In this document: one piece after another, positions 51,558-60,221 of the stretch
Layout: every line of letters begins with the position of its first letter
Position numbering within the stretch: the first letter of the stretch is position 1
Assembly (NCBI RefSeq): GCF_016595465.1
Contig: NZ_JAENIK010000012.1
Location: forward strand, 496,001-560,000
Direction of reading: 5' to 3'
DNA: 64,000 bases
Source: Luteolibacter yonseiensis
GTDB lineage: Bacteria; Verrucomicrobiota; Verrucomicrobiia; Verrucomicrobiales; Akkermansiaceae
Made by a program: the position numbers and the translations under genes
The notes under the pieces: generated by a model
The model's database searches: none
The model's input: the letters and a program-made list of their open reading frames with translations, nothing else
What the model was told of the DNA's origin: nothing

Positions 51558-52267
51558 GGGAGTTTGCGGAAATGGATGCTCCAGACCCACGGGTTGGCCT
51601 TCCATGAGATGTCGGGTTTGTTGGGGCGGGGTGTGCCGTTGATGGAATCCCATATCTCCCGGTAACTATGGATCGGGGAGTTGTTCGGCACGATAGAGTG
51701 CGGATGTGGCTTTCCTTTGTGCGGTCCCGTCAGGATCATCTCGTAGGATTTCCACCCGTTTCCTTCCCGTTCCACACCCTCAGCGATCGCGTCGACTTCG
51801 GATATGTCCTGCAGCCGTTGGATCTCGACCTTCGTGATCTCCAGCTTGATTCGCCAGGCGCTCATCGGGAGATAGATGGACGGCCGTTTGTGGTAGCCAA
51901 CAGAAGACCGCTCGATCTTCTTCAGGTCATGTTTGTCGGCGTCGTAAACGATGGGATGTTCCGCATCCGTTAGGTTGTTCCATTCTCCTTTGAGCTTGCC
52001 GCCATCAGCGACCTGGATCTTCCAGTGTCCCCAGCACCAGAAGGTTTCCTTGATGGCGAGGATGTCGCCGACAGTGCCGTAGGGGCTTTCCTTCATTAGT
52101 GCAGCCTGGCATTCCTCGCTGGTGTCGTGCAGGCAGCCGCCGGTTAGGCAAGCGTGGGATTGGAGCCAGTTTCCCGGCCCCGCGAGAACCCTCCGGGTGT
52201 TGGTCTTCAGATCCTGCTGGATCAGCCGGACGTTGCCGCCGGTCATGAGGAGGGGGGTGGTTTTCAT
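51554..52267 (-). CDS. ASCH/PUA-like phage protein
   Basis: A 237-residue protein with the phage pattern of ASCH-fold proteins: LMTGGNVRLIQQDLKTNTRR at the start, GDILAIKETFWCWG, then PSIYLPMSAWRIKLEITKVE, and the end EIWDSINGTPRPNKPDISW with VWSIHFRKL. ASCH domains are thought to bind RNA or modified nucleobases. A role in the phage's DNA-modification programme is possible. Overlaps the next gene by ATGA. Confidence 0.65.
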   Translation of the reverse strand: MKTTPLLMTGGNVRLIQQDLKTNTRRVLAGPGNWLQSHACLTGGCLHDTSEECQAALMKESPYGTVGDILAIKETFWCWGHWKIQVADGGKLKGEWNNLTDAEHPIVYDADKHDLKKIERSSVGYHKRPSIYLPMSAWRIKLEITKVEIQRLQDISEVDAIAEGVEREGNGWKSYEMILTGPHKGKPHPHSIVPNNSPIHSYREIWDSINGTPRPNKPDISWKANPWVWSIHFRKLP

Positions 52268-52866
52268 CGTGTCGCCTCCTCGTATGCTGCATTGATCTCA
52301 GCCATTCGCTCATGGCTGCCGCCGTTGTCGGGATGGCATCGTTTGGCAGCCATTTTGTAGCAGTCGCGGATGTGTGCGTAGGTGGAGTCTTTCTCGCACC
52401 CGAGCACCACCCACCACGGTTTCCTTTCCGGTGCCGGCAGGGCGGCAAATCCGGTGAATGCACGGTCGAGCATGTCGGAGGATCCCCACCGTTCGATGCC
52501 CCTCAGAGCGTCGATCGTCTTCTGGATTGCCCGCATGTTCTTCCAAACGCGGTCATATTTGTCGCAGGCGAAGCAGACCTTCTTGCCCTTGCGCTCGAAG
52601 TAAACAGCGACACCTGGGTCTGATGGCTCGGTGCGGTTGGCCATTGGGAAGCCATCGCGGCGAAGCGGGACGTTCGTGGAAATGATGACTTTTTCTCGGA
52701 CAGTGTAAGTGCGGGATGAAGCGCCCAGCGCAAGCCGGTCGATCTCCGCGAGCAGCTCGTCCTGAACATTGCGCGGAGTTCCTGTGAACGATCCACGCTC
52801 GCGAGTGCCGCGATGTCGGGGCCAACCTTCGGGCCAGGAGAGGGGAAATGCGTCGATGTTTTCCAT
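52264..52866 (-). CDS. J-domain (DnaJ-like) phage protein
   Basis: A 200-residue protein ending in a J-domain (about 145-200): a helix with DSTYAHIRDCYKMAAKRCHPDNGG, where HPD is the essential Hsp70-activating loop, and a final helix. The first 140 residues are a phage-specific domain that begins FPLSWPEGWPRHRG and has CFACDKYDRVWKNMRAI in the middle. It may recruit host DnaK to a phage replication or assembly complex, as lambda uses DnaJ. Confidence 0.8.
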   Translation of the reverse strand: MENIDAFPLSWPEGWPRHRGTRERGSFTGTPRNVQDELLAEIDRLALGASSRTYTVREKVIISTNVPLRRDGFPMANRTEPSDPGVAVYFERKGKKVCFACDKYDRVWKNMRAIQKTIDALRGIERWGSSDMLDRAFTGFAALPAPERKPWWVVLGCEKDSTYAHIRDCYKMAAKRCHPDNGGSHERMAEINAAYEEATR

Positions 52867-52869
52867 AAT

Positions 52870-53571
52870 TCAAACGGTGGTTCGGTCGTATTCGCCGTGC
52901 TCGCAGTAAGTGCACGGACAGGGGTAGGGAGGGAGATGGCACTGGCACTGGAGGGGATCGAAGGGAGCAAGTTTCTCCGCTGCGTCCCGGGCTTCCCGCT
53001 CGGCCACGAGTTCGACCTCGAGCATGCCGTTGTAGCAGACGGCGGAGCGCGGCTTCACCACCGCGGCCATTTCCGGCTCGCTCCAGTTGTTGAGGAAGTC
53101 GGCGATGCGCCAGACGGTTGGCGTGGTCCGTTCGATGATGTCCTCGAAGCGGACCTTGAGGATGGGCGCGCCGTGGAGAGATATGGCACCGATGGCCTCG
53201 GCTTCTTCGATGGCGATGTTGTTTCGCATCGCTTCCATCGTTTGGCCCGAGATGGGTCCGGGGCGAACCGACTGGGTCAGGCGCATCATTTTCACCATCG
53301 AAATCGACTGCTGACGGCGGGATCGCGTCATCATGATGAACCGGTAGTTTTTCCCCGTGGGCAGGGAATGGAGGTGAGGATCCAGCAACTTGAACGCGCC
53401 TCCGACATTCGATTCGATGAACTCCGAGGTGACACCGGTAAGCAGTTCGGCAGGCTCGAAGGCGGGATACTCGCCCGCGCAACGGATGCCGGCGGCGTCG
53501 AGGATCTGCATCATCAGGCTCGTTCCTGACCGGGGGAGTCCGCAGACGATGGTGATTGGTTCCAGGCTCAT
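52870..53571 (-). CDS. Sulfotransferase family protein
   Basis: A 233-residue protein with the PAPS-binding P-loop CGLPRSGTSLM (residues 10-20) near the N-terminus and a 3'-phosphate binding segment NYRFIMMTRSRRQQSISM. The C-terminus has five Cys within 15 residues (CQCHLPPYPCPCTYC), perhaps a metal site added to the fold. These enzymes transfer sulfate from PAPS to a hydroxyl or amine; the phage substrate is unknown. ATG 53571 forms an ATGA with the gene upstream. Confidence 0.75.
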   Translation of the reverse strand: MSLEPITIVCGLPRSGTSLMMQILDAAGIRCAGEYPAFEPAELLTGVTSEFIESNVGGAFKLLDPHLHSLPTGKNYRFIMMTRSRRQQSISMVKMMRLTQSVRPGPISGQTMEAMRNNIAIEEAEAIGAISLHGAPILKVRFEDIIERTTPTVWRIADFLNNWSEPEMAAVVKPRSAVCYNGMLEVELVAEREARDAAEKLAPFDPLQCQCHLPPYPCPCTYCEHGEYDRTTV

Positions 53572-54647
53572 GCGTTCACCTCCACCGTTGGGAATTCGTT
53601 CCACTCGCGTCCGTCGAGGAGGCGGCCGGCTTTCTTTTTGCCGATCTTCACCATGATCTCGGTAGAGGCGGTGTGGCGGTCAATCGTCCAATCGGAACTG
53701 TCTGTTCCGTCCAATTCCACCTGGCGTGAATCCCCATCGTAGCAGTTTCCAATGGTTGCGGTCACGTGCTCGCCCCACTGTTTGAACAGGAACGGCACGT
53801 CGGCGGCCTGGCATTGGTCGCGGAGGCTCCGTGCCCAGTCCGGGTGCATGGGCCTTGCCTTGGGACCGGACTCGCCGCCGGCGATGACCCAGTGGATGCC
53901 GTCGAGGTCGGAGAACGTCGATTCAACCCGGCAGGCTTGCTCGTCCGTCAGACCCTCGCTCATCAGACCTGCCCGCCGTGCTGCAACCAATGGCGCCACG
54001 AGATCCACCGGACCCAGCAGGGGCTCGCACGAGAGGAAACGGACTTTCGCCGGGATGGAGAGGAGCAGAGGGATGCGCTTGTCCGCCATCTCCTGATTCT
54101 CGACGGTGGTGCCTACCCACACGTTTTGAGGTGCAGGACGGTCGGCGCGGGCTATCCATGAGTGCGCGAATCCGTGGAGTTCCATGTCGTCGCGCTCCAG
54201 CGCCACGTCGCGAACTCCTGCGACTCGGGCAAACCAGTTCTCCGGCCTTTTGGTGAGCAACAGCCAGTCGAGGTTCGGCGTCAACCGGACTAGGGCGAGG
54301 AGATCGGCCAGCCACTCGATGGGCACCTCGTCATCCAGCCAGTCCGCGAGGCTGGCGCAGAACACGCGGGGGCGGGCGAGCTCTGTCATCCCCGCTCCTG
54401 AAGCTACACCGGTATTGTAGTTTTCCAGAGAGAGGGCGGCTTCGCGATTCCATTTGATCGGTTCCCTCCATGTCTGGGTGCGCGATCGGGGTGCACCCTT
54501 CCCCCACGTCTCATGTCCGGCGGCACGAAGGACGCGGGCACGTGTGGAGTTGGCGGCGTAGCAATGGGCACAGCCGGGGGATACTCTGGTGCATCCGATC
54601 CACGGGTTAAAGGTGTGGTCACACCATTCGATTTTGGAAGACTTCAT
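53568..54647 (-). CDS. Phage Gp37/Gp68 (DUF5131) family protein
   Basis: A 359-residue protein with the family signature near the N-terminus: IEWCDHTFNPWIGCTRVSPG then CAHCYA, giving a Cys-rich cluster that resembles radical-SAM-like motifs, an RPRVFCASLADWLDDEVP segment, DWLLLTKRPE, and WVGTTVENQEMADKR, then SCEPLLGPVDL and GGESGPKARPM. Many phages and some bacteria carry it; the biochemical role is unsettled. ATG 54647 follows the upstream gene's stop by 4 nt. Confidence 0.85.
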   Translation of the reverse strand: MKSSKIEWCDHTFNPWIGCTRVSPGCAHCYAANSTRARVLRAAGHETWGKGAPRSRTQTWREPIKWNREAALSLENYNTGVASGAGMTELARPRVFCASLADWLDDEVPIEWLADLLALVRLTPNLDWLLLTKRPENWFARVAGVRDVALERDDMELHGFAHSWIARADRPAPQNVWVGTTVENQEMADKRIPLLLSIPAKVRFLSCEPLLGPVDLVAPLVAARRAGLMSEGLTDEQACRVESTFSDLDGIHWVIAGGESGPKARPMHPDWARSLRDQCQAADVPFLFKQWGEHVTATIGNCYDGDSRQVELDGTDSSDWTIDRHTASTEIMVKIGKKKAGRLLDGREWNEFPTVEVNA

Positions 54648-54651
54648 GACC

Positions 54652-55482
54652 TTATGCGGCGAGGTGTTCGAGCCATGCCTTCTGGCGAAGGAACTCGGCG
54701 GCGAGCTCCTCCAATCCTTGGCGGAGCTGTTCCGTGAACTCGTCACGGTGGGTCCGGATGTAGAAGCTCGGGATCTTCCCGGCCTCCCAATAGTCTGCCA
54801 CCCACATGTCACGGGTTTTCGTCCACTGCGTCACATGTGGGCAGAAGCTGAAGAAGTCCCACCAGTCGGCACCTGTCACAGCCATGCAGTGATGCACCTG
54901 GTGAAGATATTCGTCGGGAAGGACGCCTTCGCGGAGGTATCGGATCTGAGTGTGCCAGGCGGGAGCCTTGATTTCGGCACCGCCGATCATGAGCGCGCCG
55001 ATCTCGGCAGGGTCCGCGTCTTCGTCGAGATCCTCGGACAGCACCACGTCGTCCGGCGAGCAACCGATGGGGAGGGAGTCATGAGAAATGAATCCCACCT
55101 CGATACATGGCAGCCCGAGCATCGTGCGGTATTGCTGCCTCGCGATCGGTTCCAGCGCGTTGCCGCGTTTCATGTCGTCCGTCTGGAAGTCGTTCCTCTG
55201 TTCGCCAGCCCATTCCGCGAGCTTACGGTCGATGGCGGACTGTGCGCCGTCCTTGAGGGTGAGATACTGCTCCGGATTCGGCAGCAGGCTGAGGAGGTCC
55301 GCACGTTTCCCGTTCTTCTTATGAGGGATGCCGGCGAGGTCGAGCTGATCGCAGATGTTGGGGACGCTCAGGGAGATCTCGAACGGAGGGGCGCAGAACG
55401 GGCCAGATTCCGACGCTGTGAACTTTCCGGCACGGGCGGCGTGCCACTCGGTTGAGCGTTGAACGCATTGGTGAACGATCAC
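54652..55482 (-). CDS. YqaJ/lambda-exonuclease-type recombinase nuclease
   Basis: A 276-residue 5'-3' exonuclease candidate. It shows the family's order: QRSTEWHAARAGKFTASESG, MKRGNALEPIARQQYR, IGCSPDDVV with the catalytic Asp, and GGAEIKAPAW with the Glu-x-Lys pair, then LREGVLPDEYLHQVHHCM. It would prepare ends for the RecT protein encoded just upstream. Start is GTG 55482 in a GTGA overlap with the gene before it. Confidence 0.85.
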   Translation of the reverse strand: MIVHQCVQRSTEWHAARAGKFTASESGPFCAPPFEISLSVPNICDQLDLAGIPHKKNGKRADLLSLLPNPEQYLTLKDGAQSAIDRKLAEWAGEQRNDFQTDDMKRGNALEPIARQQYRTMLGLPCIEVGFISHDSLPIGCSPDDVVLSEDLDEDADPAEIGALMIGGAEIKAPAWHTQIRYLREGVLPDEYLHQVHHCMAVTGADWWDFFSFCPHVTQWTKTRDMWVADYWEAGKIPSFYIRTHRDEFTEQLRQGLEELAAEFLRQKAWLEHLAA

Positions 55483-55772
55483 TGGCCACCTCCCTCGTTG
55501 GGGGTTTGAGCATCGCATTTGCGGGCTGCTATCATCGCGTCGGCGAGTTGATAGCAATACTTCGCATCTGCTTCGCGCCACTTAGCGCTCTTCTCTTCCA
55601 CCTGCTCACGGGGGCATGTCCGCTCGTCTGTCTGCGCTGAGATGCCCGCTAGAGCTTGGCCTGCGGACCAGTCACGGAGGGTCATGCCTTGTGGAGCGTT
55701 CGCCAGTTTGCTTGGAAGCGGGTTTGTGTGGCATGGAAATGCCGGACCGCCGTCGGTATTTGATGCGTTCAC
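55479..55772 (-). CDS. Small phage protein, DGGPAFP type
   Basis: A 97-residue protein with the widespread phage pattern TDGGPAFPCHTNPLPSKLAN then GMTLRDWSAGQALAG, followed by a helical Lys/Glu part. The function is unknown; it is often found beside replication or recombination genes. Overlaps both neighbours by ATGA or GTGA. Confidence 0.7.
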   Translation of the reverse strand: MNASNTDGGPAFPCHTNPLPSKLANAPQGMTLRDWSAGQALAGISAQTDERTCPREQVEEKSAKWREADAKYCYQLADAMIAARKCDAQTPNEGGGQ

Positions 55773-56962
55773 GCTTCACCTCCCGCGTTCGGAGCAAGCT
55801 CCATGGTTTTGATGTTATCGCCCTTCTCACCCGGCTCCACGGAGAGGAGGAGGCTTTCTCCGCCTTCCAGCTTGTCGAGGAACTCGCCGAAGGTGCTGGA
55901 GAACGTCGTGGCCTCCCTGGGCTCTTCTTCGCCTGCCAGGGTGTAGCGGAGCTTGTAGAGCGTCCATGGCTTCGTTGCTTCCGCCGGGGAGTTGTGGACG
56001 GCGTGGTTCTCGTAGAACACATTAATGATGGGAGGATCGACTGGGGCAGGGAAGAGCGTTTCGATCTTGGAATAGATCGCGAAAAGTTCGGTATCATTCG
56101 TGCCCTGGAAGGTTTGACCATGCTTGAGAAGGCCATGTTCGCGGCATCGCGTTTCCGCCGCAGGCTGGCCGAGTTTCGCGGTTTTCATCGCCACTTTGAT
56201 GGCTTTGGTCATCACCTCGCGTGGCGGGTATTGCTGGCCGTCCGCTGCCACGGCCTCAGCTTCGACAGCGGGAGGGGCTTCCTTCTGCTTGGCGGACCTT
56301 CCACCAGTGATGACCTTCGGTGGGGTGGCATCTGCGCGTGGCGTAGCATCGCGCATTTCGCTGTGATCCAGGTCATCGTCGATAAGGATTCCGAGGAGGA
56401 TTTCCGGACACCAACGACGCGCCCATTTCGTAGCCCCGGTGTAGCAAAGCTTTTGCTCCGGATCCTTGCGCCACATCAGGTTGTCCGTCTTGGCTTGGCC
56501 GACGGAGACTTCGACGGTGACCGGTGCTTTCGCGCCACGGAACTTCCCAGAAACGATGACCGTGAAATCGTCCTGTCCTTTCGTTCCCTTGAACTCGTAG
56601 GAAAGGCGCTCTTCCAAGTCGGCCATCGAGTTCACGAGTCCGGCGATGAGCTTGCCCTGATAGCCGAGCTTGCCTCCTACCACGTAGGTTTCCGGCATGA
56701 CCGCGAATGGATCCATTCCCCAGCGGAAGGACTGGTTTACGATGAGGAAGCAGTTGGCGCGGACCTCATCCGGCGTGAACCAGTCCATGTTTTGTCCTTT
56801 CTTCCTGCCGAGCAGATGCTCAGGGATCAGCGATGCGCTCGCCATGGTCTGTGCGATGATCATCATGCGGCTGAACCGCTGTTCGTTCATCAGATTTGCG
56901 ACGATGATTGGGTCCTGATATTGTTGCGGTTCGGCGTTCGCCGGGTTGAGTAGTGAGTTCAT
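55769..56962 (-). CDS. RecT-family single-strand annealing protein
   Basis: A 397-residue protein that pairs complementary DNA strands in phage recombination. N-terminal part carries the RecT pattern (ANCFLIVNQSFRWGMDPFAV, then PETYVVGGKLGYQGKLIAGL and LCYTGATKWARRWCPEILLG); the remaining part after an acidic, Pro/Ala-rich linker is a phage-specific domain ending with PGEKGDNIKTMEL. It pairs with the YqaJ-type nuclease two genes downstream. Confidence 0.8.
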   Translation of the reverse strand: MNSLLNPANAEPQQYQDPIIVANLMNEQRFSRMMIIAQTMASASLIPEHLLGRKKGQNMDWFTPDEVRANCFLIVNQSFRWGMDPFAVMPETYVVGGKLGYQGKLIAGLVNSMADLEERLSYEFKGTKGQDDFTVIVSGKFRGAKAPVTVEVSVGQAKTDNLMWRKDPEQKLCYTGATKWARRWCPEILLGILIDDDLDHSEMRDATPRADATPPKVITGGRSAKQKEAPPAVEAEAVAADGQQYPPREVMTKAIKVAMKTAKLGQPAAETRCREHGLLKHGQTFQGTNDTELFAIYSKIETLFPAPVDPPIINVFYENHAVHNSPAEATKPWTLYKLRYTLAGEEEPREATTFSSTFGEFLDKLEGGESLLLSVEPGEKGDNIKTMELAPNAGGEA

Positions 56963-57054
56963 AATTCTGTCTTTGAGTGTGGAAAGTGGTTCCCTCCCGC
57001 GCCGTCGACCGTTTCCCCCCGGATCGGTGTTCGGCTTGCGGGAAGGGAAGGGGG

Positions 57055-57861
57055 TTACCGGACCTGCGGGACGAGTTTGATTTTCAGTCCGGGGATCTGT
57101 GGGAGGTCATCGCCAATTCGACCGCGCGCGATCGCTTCGAGGATCTCCATGCGGCGAGGTGTCAGAGTGACCAGGCCGGCGTTGTGGCGGTAGAGAGCAT
57201 CGATGTCGGTGACTTCATATTCTGGCACCATCTTCACGCCCCTCGGAACGGGAGGTGCGAAGGTGACAACGCTCGTGTTCACCGGAGGGCGGACGGTGGC
57301 GGTCAGTTCGCTGGTTTCGGCTTTCACCTTCTCCATGGCCACCGCTGCGGCGGCTTCCTCCTCCGGGCTATCCGCTTCCCACAGCGCCTGCTCTGCGGCG
57401 ATGCGTCCGTCCTCCAGCTTCTGCGCGGCTTCCTGTTCTTCTCGCAGTTGCCTTCCCTCTTCTTGCCGCCTCTCCTCCAGTTCGCGGATCACCCGATTCC
57501 GTTCCTGGAGCACCTTCTCCGCATAGGAACCGCGGGCTTTCTTCAGGCGGCCTTCCTCGGCGATGACTTCGGCGATGAAGCTCTTCGCGATCTGGTCGAC
57601 TTTCAGACCGAAATCGAGCGCGGGCTTCTTCACTGAGGCCCGGGTTTTCTCCAATCCGATCCGCATCGCAGCGAGCGCCTTCAACTGGGTGTCGGCGGCC
57701 GCATCGCCCACGGGATCGGTGACTTCCACGATGAGCTTGGAGTTTTTGAGAAGCGTGGCCTTCGCTGTTTCCGCAGCGGTGCCGATGATGAGGCCGTATC
57801 CTTCTCCGGTGAGAATGAGAGGATCAGTGGTTTCAGGTGGATCGATGGTGGCTGGTGTCAT
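57055..57861 (-). CDS. Coiled-coil phage protein beside RecT
   Basis: A 268-residue protein with an extended coiled coil at about residues 85-185 (EEGRLKKARGSYAEKVLQE and an Arg/Glu-rich series) between a folded N-terminal part and a small C-terminal domain (EYEVTDIDALYRHNAGLV then LTPRRMEILEAIARG). DUF1351-like proteins with this shape commonly accompany RecT genes, but the match is by shape and place only. Confidence 0.6.
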   Translation of the reverse strand: MTPATIDPPETTDPLILTGEGYGLIIGTAAETAKATLLKNSKLIVEVTDPVGDAAADTQLKALAAMRIGLEKTRASVKKPALDFGLKVDQIAKSFIAEVIAEEGRLKKARGSYAEKVLQERNRVIRELEERRQEEGRQLREEQEAAQKLEDGRIAAEQALWEADSPEEEAAAAVAMEKVKAETSELTATVRPPVNTSVVTFAPPVPRGVKMVPEYEVTDIDALYRHNAGLVTLTPRRMEILEAIARGRIGDDLPQIPGLKIKLVPQVR

Positions 57862-57903
57862 GATGGTGGATATCTGGGTTGGAAAGGAGGTGGGATTGCC
57901 GGG

Positions 57904-58059
57904 TCACTCGTTGGCCAGGCATTCGCGGCCGTGGAGGGTTGCCAGCCACCAGAAGAACAGGGCGAGGTAGGTCAACAGGGCGGCTGGGAGATAGGCGGCG
58001 GAGAGCGCGAGCAGGCAGGCTCCGGAGGTCGTATGGGCGGCGATGATCACGCACGCCAT
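57904..58059 (-). CDS. 51-residue membrane microprotein
   Basis: Two hydrophobic stretches, IIAAHTTSGACLLALSAAYL and ALLTYLALFFWWLATL, separated by a short turn. ATG 58059 is the first start in the frame after the stop of the upstream gene, 19 nt away. Function unknown. Confidence 0.5.
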   Translation of the reverse strand: MACVIIAAHTTSGACLLALSAAYLPAALLTYLALFFWWLATLHGRECLANE

Positions 58060-58078
58060 CGTCCGCAGGAACGCGCTC

Positions 58079-58303
58079 TCAGCGTTTGGGGTTGGGGAAC
58101 GGCCAGCACCGGCGTTCACGCTTCCACACGCTGTATTTGTCATTGGGCGCGGAGACGACGATGACAATGCTCCCAGCGCTCCGTTGATCATGGTAAAACC
58201 CGATCGCTTGAGGCAGATCGTCCGAAAAATCGGCGACTGGCTCCCAGCCGATGCGGACATCAGCTTGTGGTATGATTCTCGGATTTTCATCGGGCTCAGG
58301 CAT
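58079..58303 (-). CDS. 74-residue phage protein, unknown function
   Basis: A small protein with a Pro-rich acidic start (MPEPDENPRIIPQADVRIG), a hydrophobic beta segment AGSIVIVVSAPNDKY and a basic end with one Cys. The start overlaps the upstream HTH gene by 8 bp. No family recognised. Confidence 0.5.
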   Translation of the reverse strand: MPEPDENPRIIPQADVRIGWEPVADFSDDLPQAIGFYHDQRSAGSIVIVVSAPNDKYSVWKRERRCWPFPNPKR

Positions 58304-58550
58304 CAGTGTTTGGCTCGACGAGGCGGTCGATGAAGGCGGCGGGGATGCGGACGCTGCGCATGTTCGGCACCCGAGGATAAAGTTTGGCCTGGATGCGTCG
58401 GTTCACGGTCTTGATGCTGACACCGAGGACTTTCGCGGCCTCCTTCACCGAGTAGGTGTCGGCCTTGCCCGCGCGGATCTTGGCGGCGACCCTGTTGGCG
58501 ATCTTTTCCAGATCGTCGTCGGAGAGTTGGACTACGAAAGTGAGTGACAT
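58296..58550 (-). CDS. Excisionase-like helix-turn-helix protein
   Basis: An 84-residue DNA-binding protein of the excisionase/HTH_17 type: TYSVKEAAKVLGVSIKTVNR is the helix-turn-helix (residues about 32-51) followed by a basic RIQAKLYPRVP wing. Such proteins act as excisionases or small regulators. If it is the excisionase, the integrase lies outside the window. It could also control the late motif. Confidence 0.7.
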   Translation of the reverse strand: MSLTFVVQLSDDDLEKIANRVAAKIRAGKADTYSVKEAAKVLGVSIKTVNRRIQAKLYPRVPNMRSVRIPAAFIDRLVEPNTDA

Positions 58551-58553
58551 GGT

Positions 58554-58619
58554 TCAGCGGCGTTTGAGAATTCGGAGGAAAGCCCGGATGACGTAACCAG
58601 GCGGCAGGAGGACTGACAT
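58554..58619 (-). CDS. Possible 21-residue leader peptide
   Basis: A 22-codon frame (MSVLLPPGYVIRAFL then a basic end) that fits exactly between the neighbours: 4 nt after the stop at 58624 and 3 nt before the start at 58550. The tight fit is suggestive, but the length gives little statistical support. Confidence 0.25.
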   Translation of the reverse strand: MSVLLPPGYVIRAFLRILKRR

Positions 58620-58623
58620 CGGA

Positions 58624-58806
58624 TCAGGCGGCGGCTTTGCGGCGATCGCGCTCGGCCTTGAGGAAGGCCAGACGCTCGATTTCCCATTCGCCGGGGTTCT
58701 TGACCTGCGACAGTTGGGAGATCGCGAGAGTGAGCATCTCTTCGCTGTATCCGGCGACGATCCGGGGATCGTTTGGAGGGGTGGGGAAGGTGAGGAGCTT
58801 TTTCAT
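58624..58806 (-). CDS. 60-residue phage protein, unknown function
   Basis: A small helical protein: MKKLLTFPTPPNDPRIVAG then YSEEMLTLAISQLSQVKNPG and a Lys/Arg end. Overlaps the upstream RHH-like gene by ATGA. No function known. Confidence 0.55.
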   Translation of the reverse strand: MKKLLTFPTPPNDPRIVAGYSEEMLTLAISQLSQVKNPGEWEIERLAFLKAERDRRKAAA

Positions 58807-59198
58807 GGTGGGGATACAGATGGGTTTTGGTTCGGGGTGGTTGCGGACTTGAGGAGCTGGGCTTCGATGGCCTCCTCAACCCAGTGGTTGAGGCTTTCGC
58901 CCCTGCTGGATGAGGCGCGCTTGGCGGCTTCGATCAGTGGGATCGGAACGGTGACGCTGAGCTTTTCTCGTTGTGCTTTGCGGGCGCGGCTGGCCTTGGT
59001 CGGGATGGAGTCATCCGCCGTGGATAGCCGGGTTTGGATCGACCGGGTAACCCACTGGGAAAGGCTCTCGTTGCTGGCGAAGGCTTCGGCGGCGGCCGCT
59101 TTGAGAAGCGCTGGCAGCACCACTGCGGAGAGCTTTAAGCGTTTCTTGCCGGTGGCGGGTCGTCCGCGCTTTCGGGGTTCGGTGGATTGGTCGATCAT
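58803..59198 (-). CDS. Ribbon-helix-helix-like DNA-binding protein, tandem domains
   Basis: A 131-residue protein opening with an AT-hook-like basic stretch (RKRGRPATGKKRLKLSAVVL), then two similar Arc/CopG-type segments: residues about 19-55 (PALLKAAAAEAFASNESLSQW) and about 80-115 (IPLIEAAKRASSSRGESLNHW), each with strand, helix and a final W-V helix. A tandem RHH could bind DNA as a monomer-based dimer and regulate phage genes. ATG 59198 is chosen since the longer frame is unlike protein. Confidence 0.65.
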   Translation of the reverse strand: MIDQSTEPRKRGRPATGKKRLKLSAVVLPALLKAAAAEAFASNESLSQWVTRSIQTRLSTADDSIPTKASRARKAQREKLSVTVPIPLIEAAKRASSSRGESLNHWVEEAIEAQLLKSATTPNQNPSVSPP

Positions 59199-59211
59199 GG
59201 TATGAAGTGGG

Positions 59212-59382
59212 TTAGCGTTCCTCTTCATCGGGATCCTCGAGAGTCTCCTCACCGTGGGCGTCGAAGATGCCGACCCCGCCTTCGAACCCACGCTGGATGG
59301 CGCGGCAGATGAATCCGACGGGAACGCAGCATCCCATGAGCAGGATGGTCAGGATCGCGATGATGGCTTTCAGGAACTTCAC
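59212..59382 (-). CDS. 56-residue membrane microprotein (GTG start)
   Basis: Starting at GTG 59382, which overlaps the upstream stop as GTGA, the frame gives a hydrophobic span (FLKAIIAILTILLMGCCVPVG) with two Cys and an acidic C-terminus. The longer ATG reading would run into the neighbouring gene. Function unknown; a lipobox-like MGCC could permit lipidation. Confidence 0.45.
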   Translation of the reverse strand: MKFLKAIIAILTILLMGCCVPVGFICRAIQRGFEGGVGIFDAHGEETLEDPDEEER

Positions 59383-60221
59383 TGCGCACCTCCCGTGTTG
59401 CCGGAGTCGGCAGGTTTCGAGGGGGACCACGCCTTCGCCGTTAAAAATCGGTCAATGAAAGCATGTTTCCCGCATCCATCGCGGGAGGATTGCATCTCGT
59501 CCACCTCCCGTTGGATGCGACTCACCCACTCGAATAAGGTTTTGATGTCGTGTGGAACTTGTTCCGGAGTGGGCAGGAAGAATATTGGGTCCTGTGTTGT
59601 TGTCCGGTGATGATCGTTGACGGAGCGCCGGAGAGAGAAATACTCCATTTCGGCGATGGAATCCAAGGGTGCGGGTGATGGCTTGCCAACGCTGTCGGGT
59701 GTTTGCAGGCTCTCGCCATGTTCATTCACACTGATGGAATCCCAGCGGCCGATCGTGTGCTTTGCGCAGTGATATGGAAGGGGAGGCGGTGGCGGTGCAT
59801 CGGCAGGTATCGCAACATCGAGAACTGCGTGAGAATCATCGATTTTACGCAATACGGCCTGCCGGGTCTGGATACGGAGCATGGTTTGCACCGCCTTGAG
59901 TTCCCGGCTGCGGGCCTCACGATTGTTCCAGATCCATCGGGCGAAACGGCATGGATATGCGAGGACGTGCTGGACGCCGATGAAGCGGTTCGCAAGTGAG
60001 ATTTGAGCAATGACGTGGTCGACCCGGTGTGAGGAAATAGCCTGCACGGCTTGCGGCAGTGACAGGGCGTAGACCGTGTTGACGTTGACCCTCACGCTGT
60101 TGATGGGTTTCCCGTCGACGACTTCGAATCCAAGGGTGCTGACCATATAGGGGACGCGACCGCGGACGGCGTGCTTGAGGTCCTGACCTAGGAGGTCGAG
60201 ATAGAAACCGAAGTCGCTCAC
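59379..60221 (-). CDS. Hypothetical early phage protein
   Basis: A 280-residue protein not recognised. The N-terminal half is a mixed domain (YMVSTLGFEVVDGKPINSV, SLPQAVQAISSHRVDHVI), followed by a helical basic region and a Pro-rich linker. The C-terminus (SPSKPADSGNTGGAQ) resembles the end of the protein at 60218-60439. It overlaps that gene by ATGA and is near the start of the leftward operon. Confidence 0.6.
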   Translation of the reverse strand: MSDFGFYLDLLGQDLKHAVRGRVPYMVSTLGFEVVDGKPINSVRVNVNTVYALSLPQAVQAISSHRVDHVIAQISLANRFIGVQHVLAYPCRFARWIWNNREARSRELKAVQTMLRIQTRQAVLRKIDDSHAVLDVAIPADAPPPPPLPYHCAKHTIGRWDSISVNEHGESLQTPDSVGKPSPAPLDSIAEMEYFSLRRSVNDHHRTTTQDPIFFLPTPEQVPHDIKTLFEWVSRIQREVDEMQSSRDGCGKHAFIDRFLTAKAWSPSKPADSGNTGGAQ

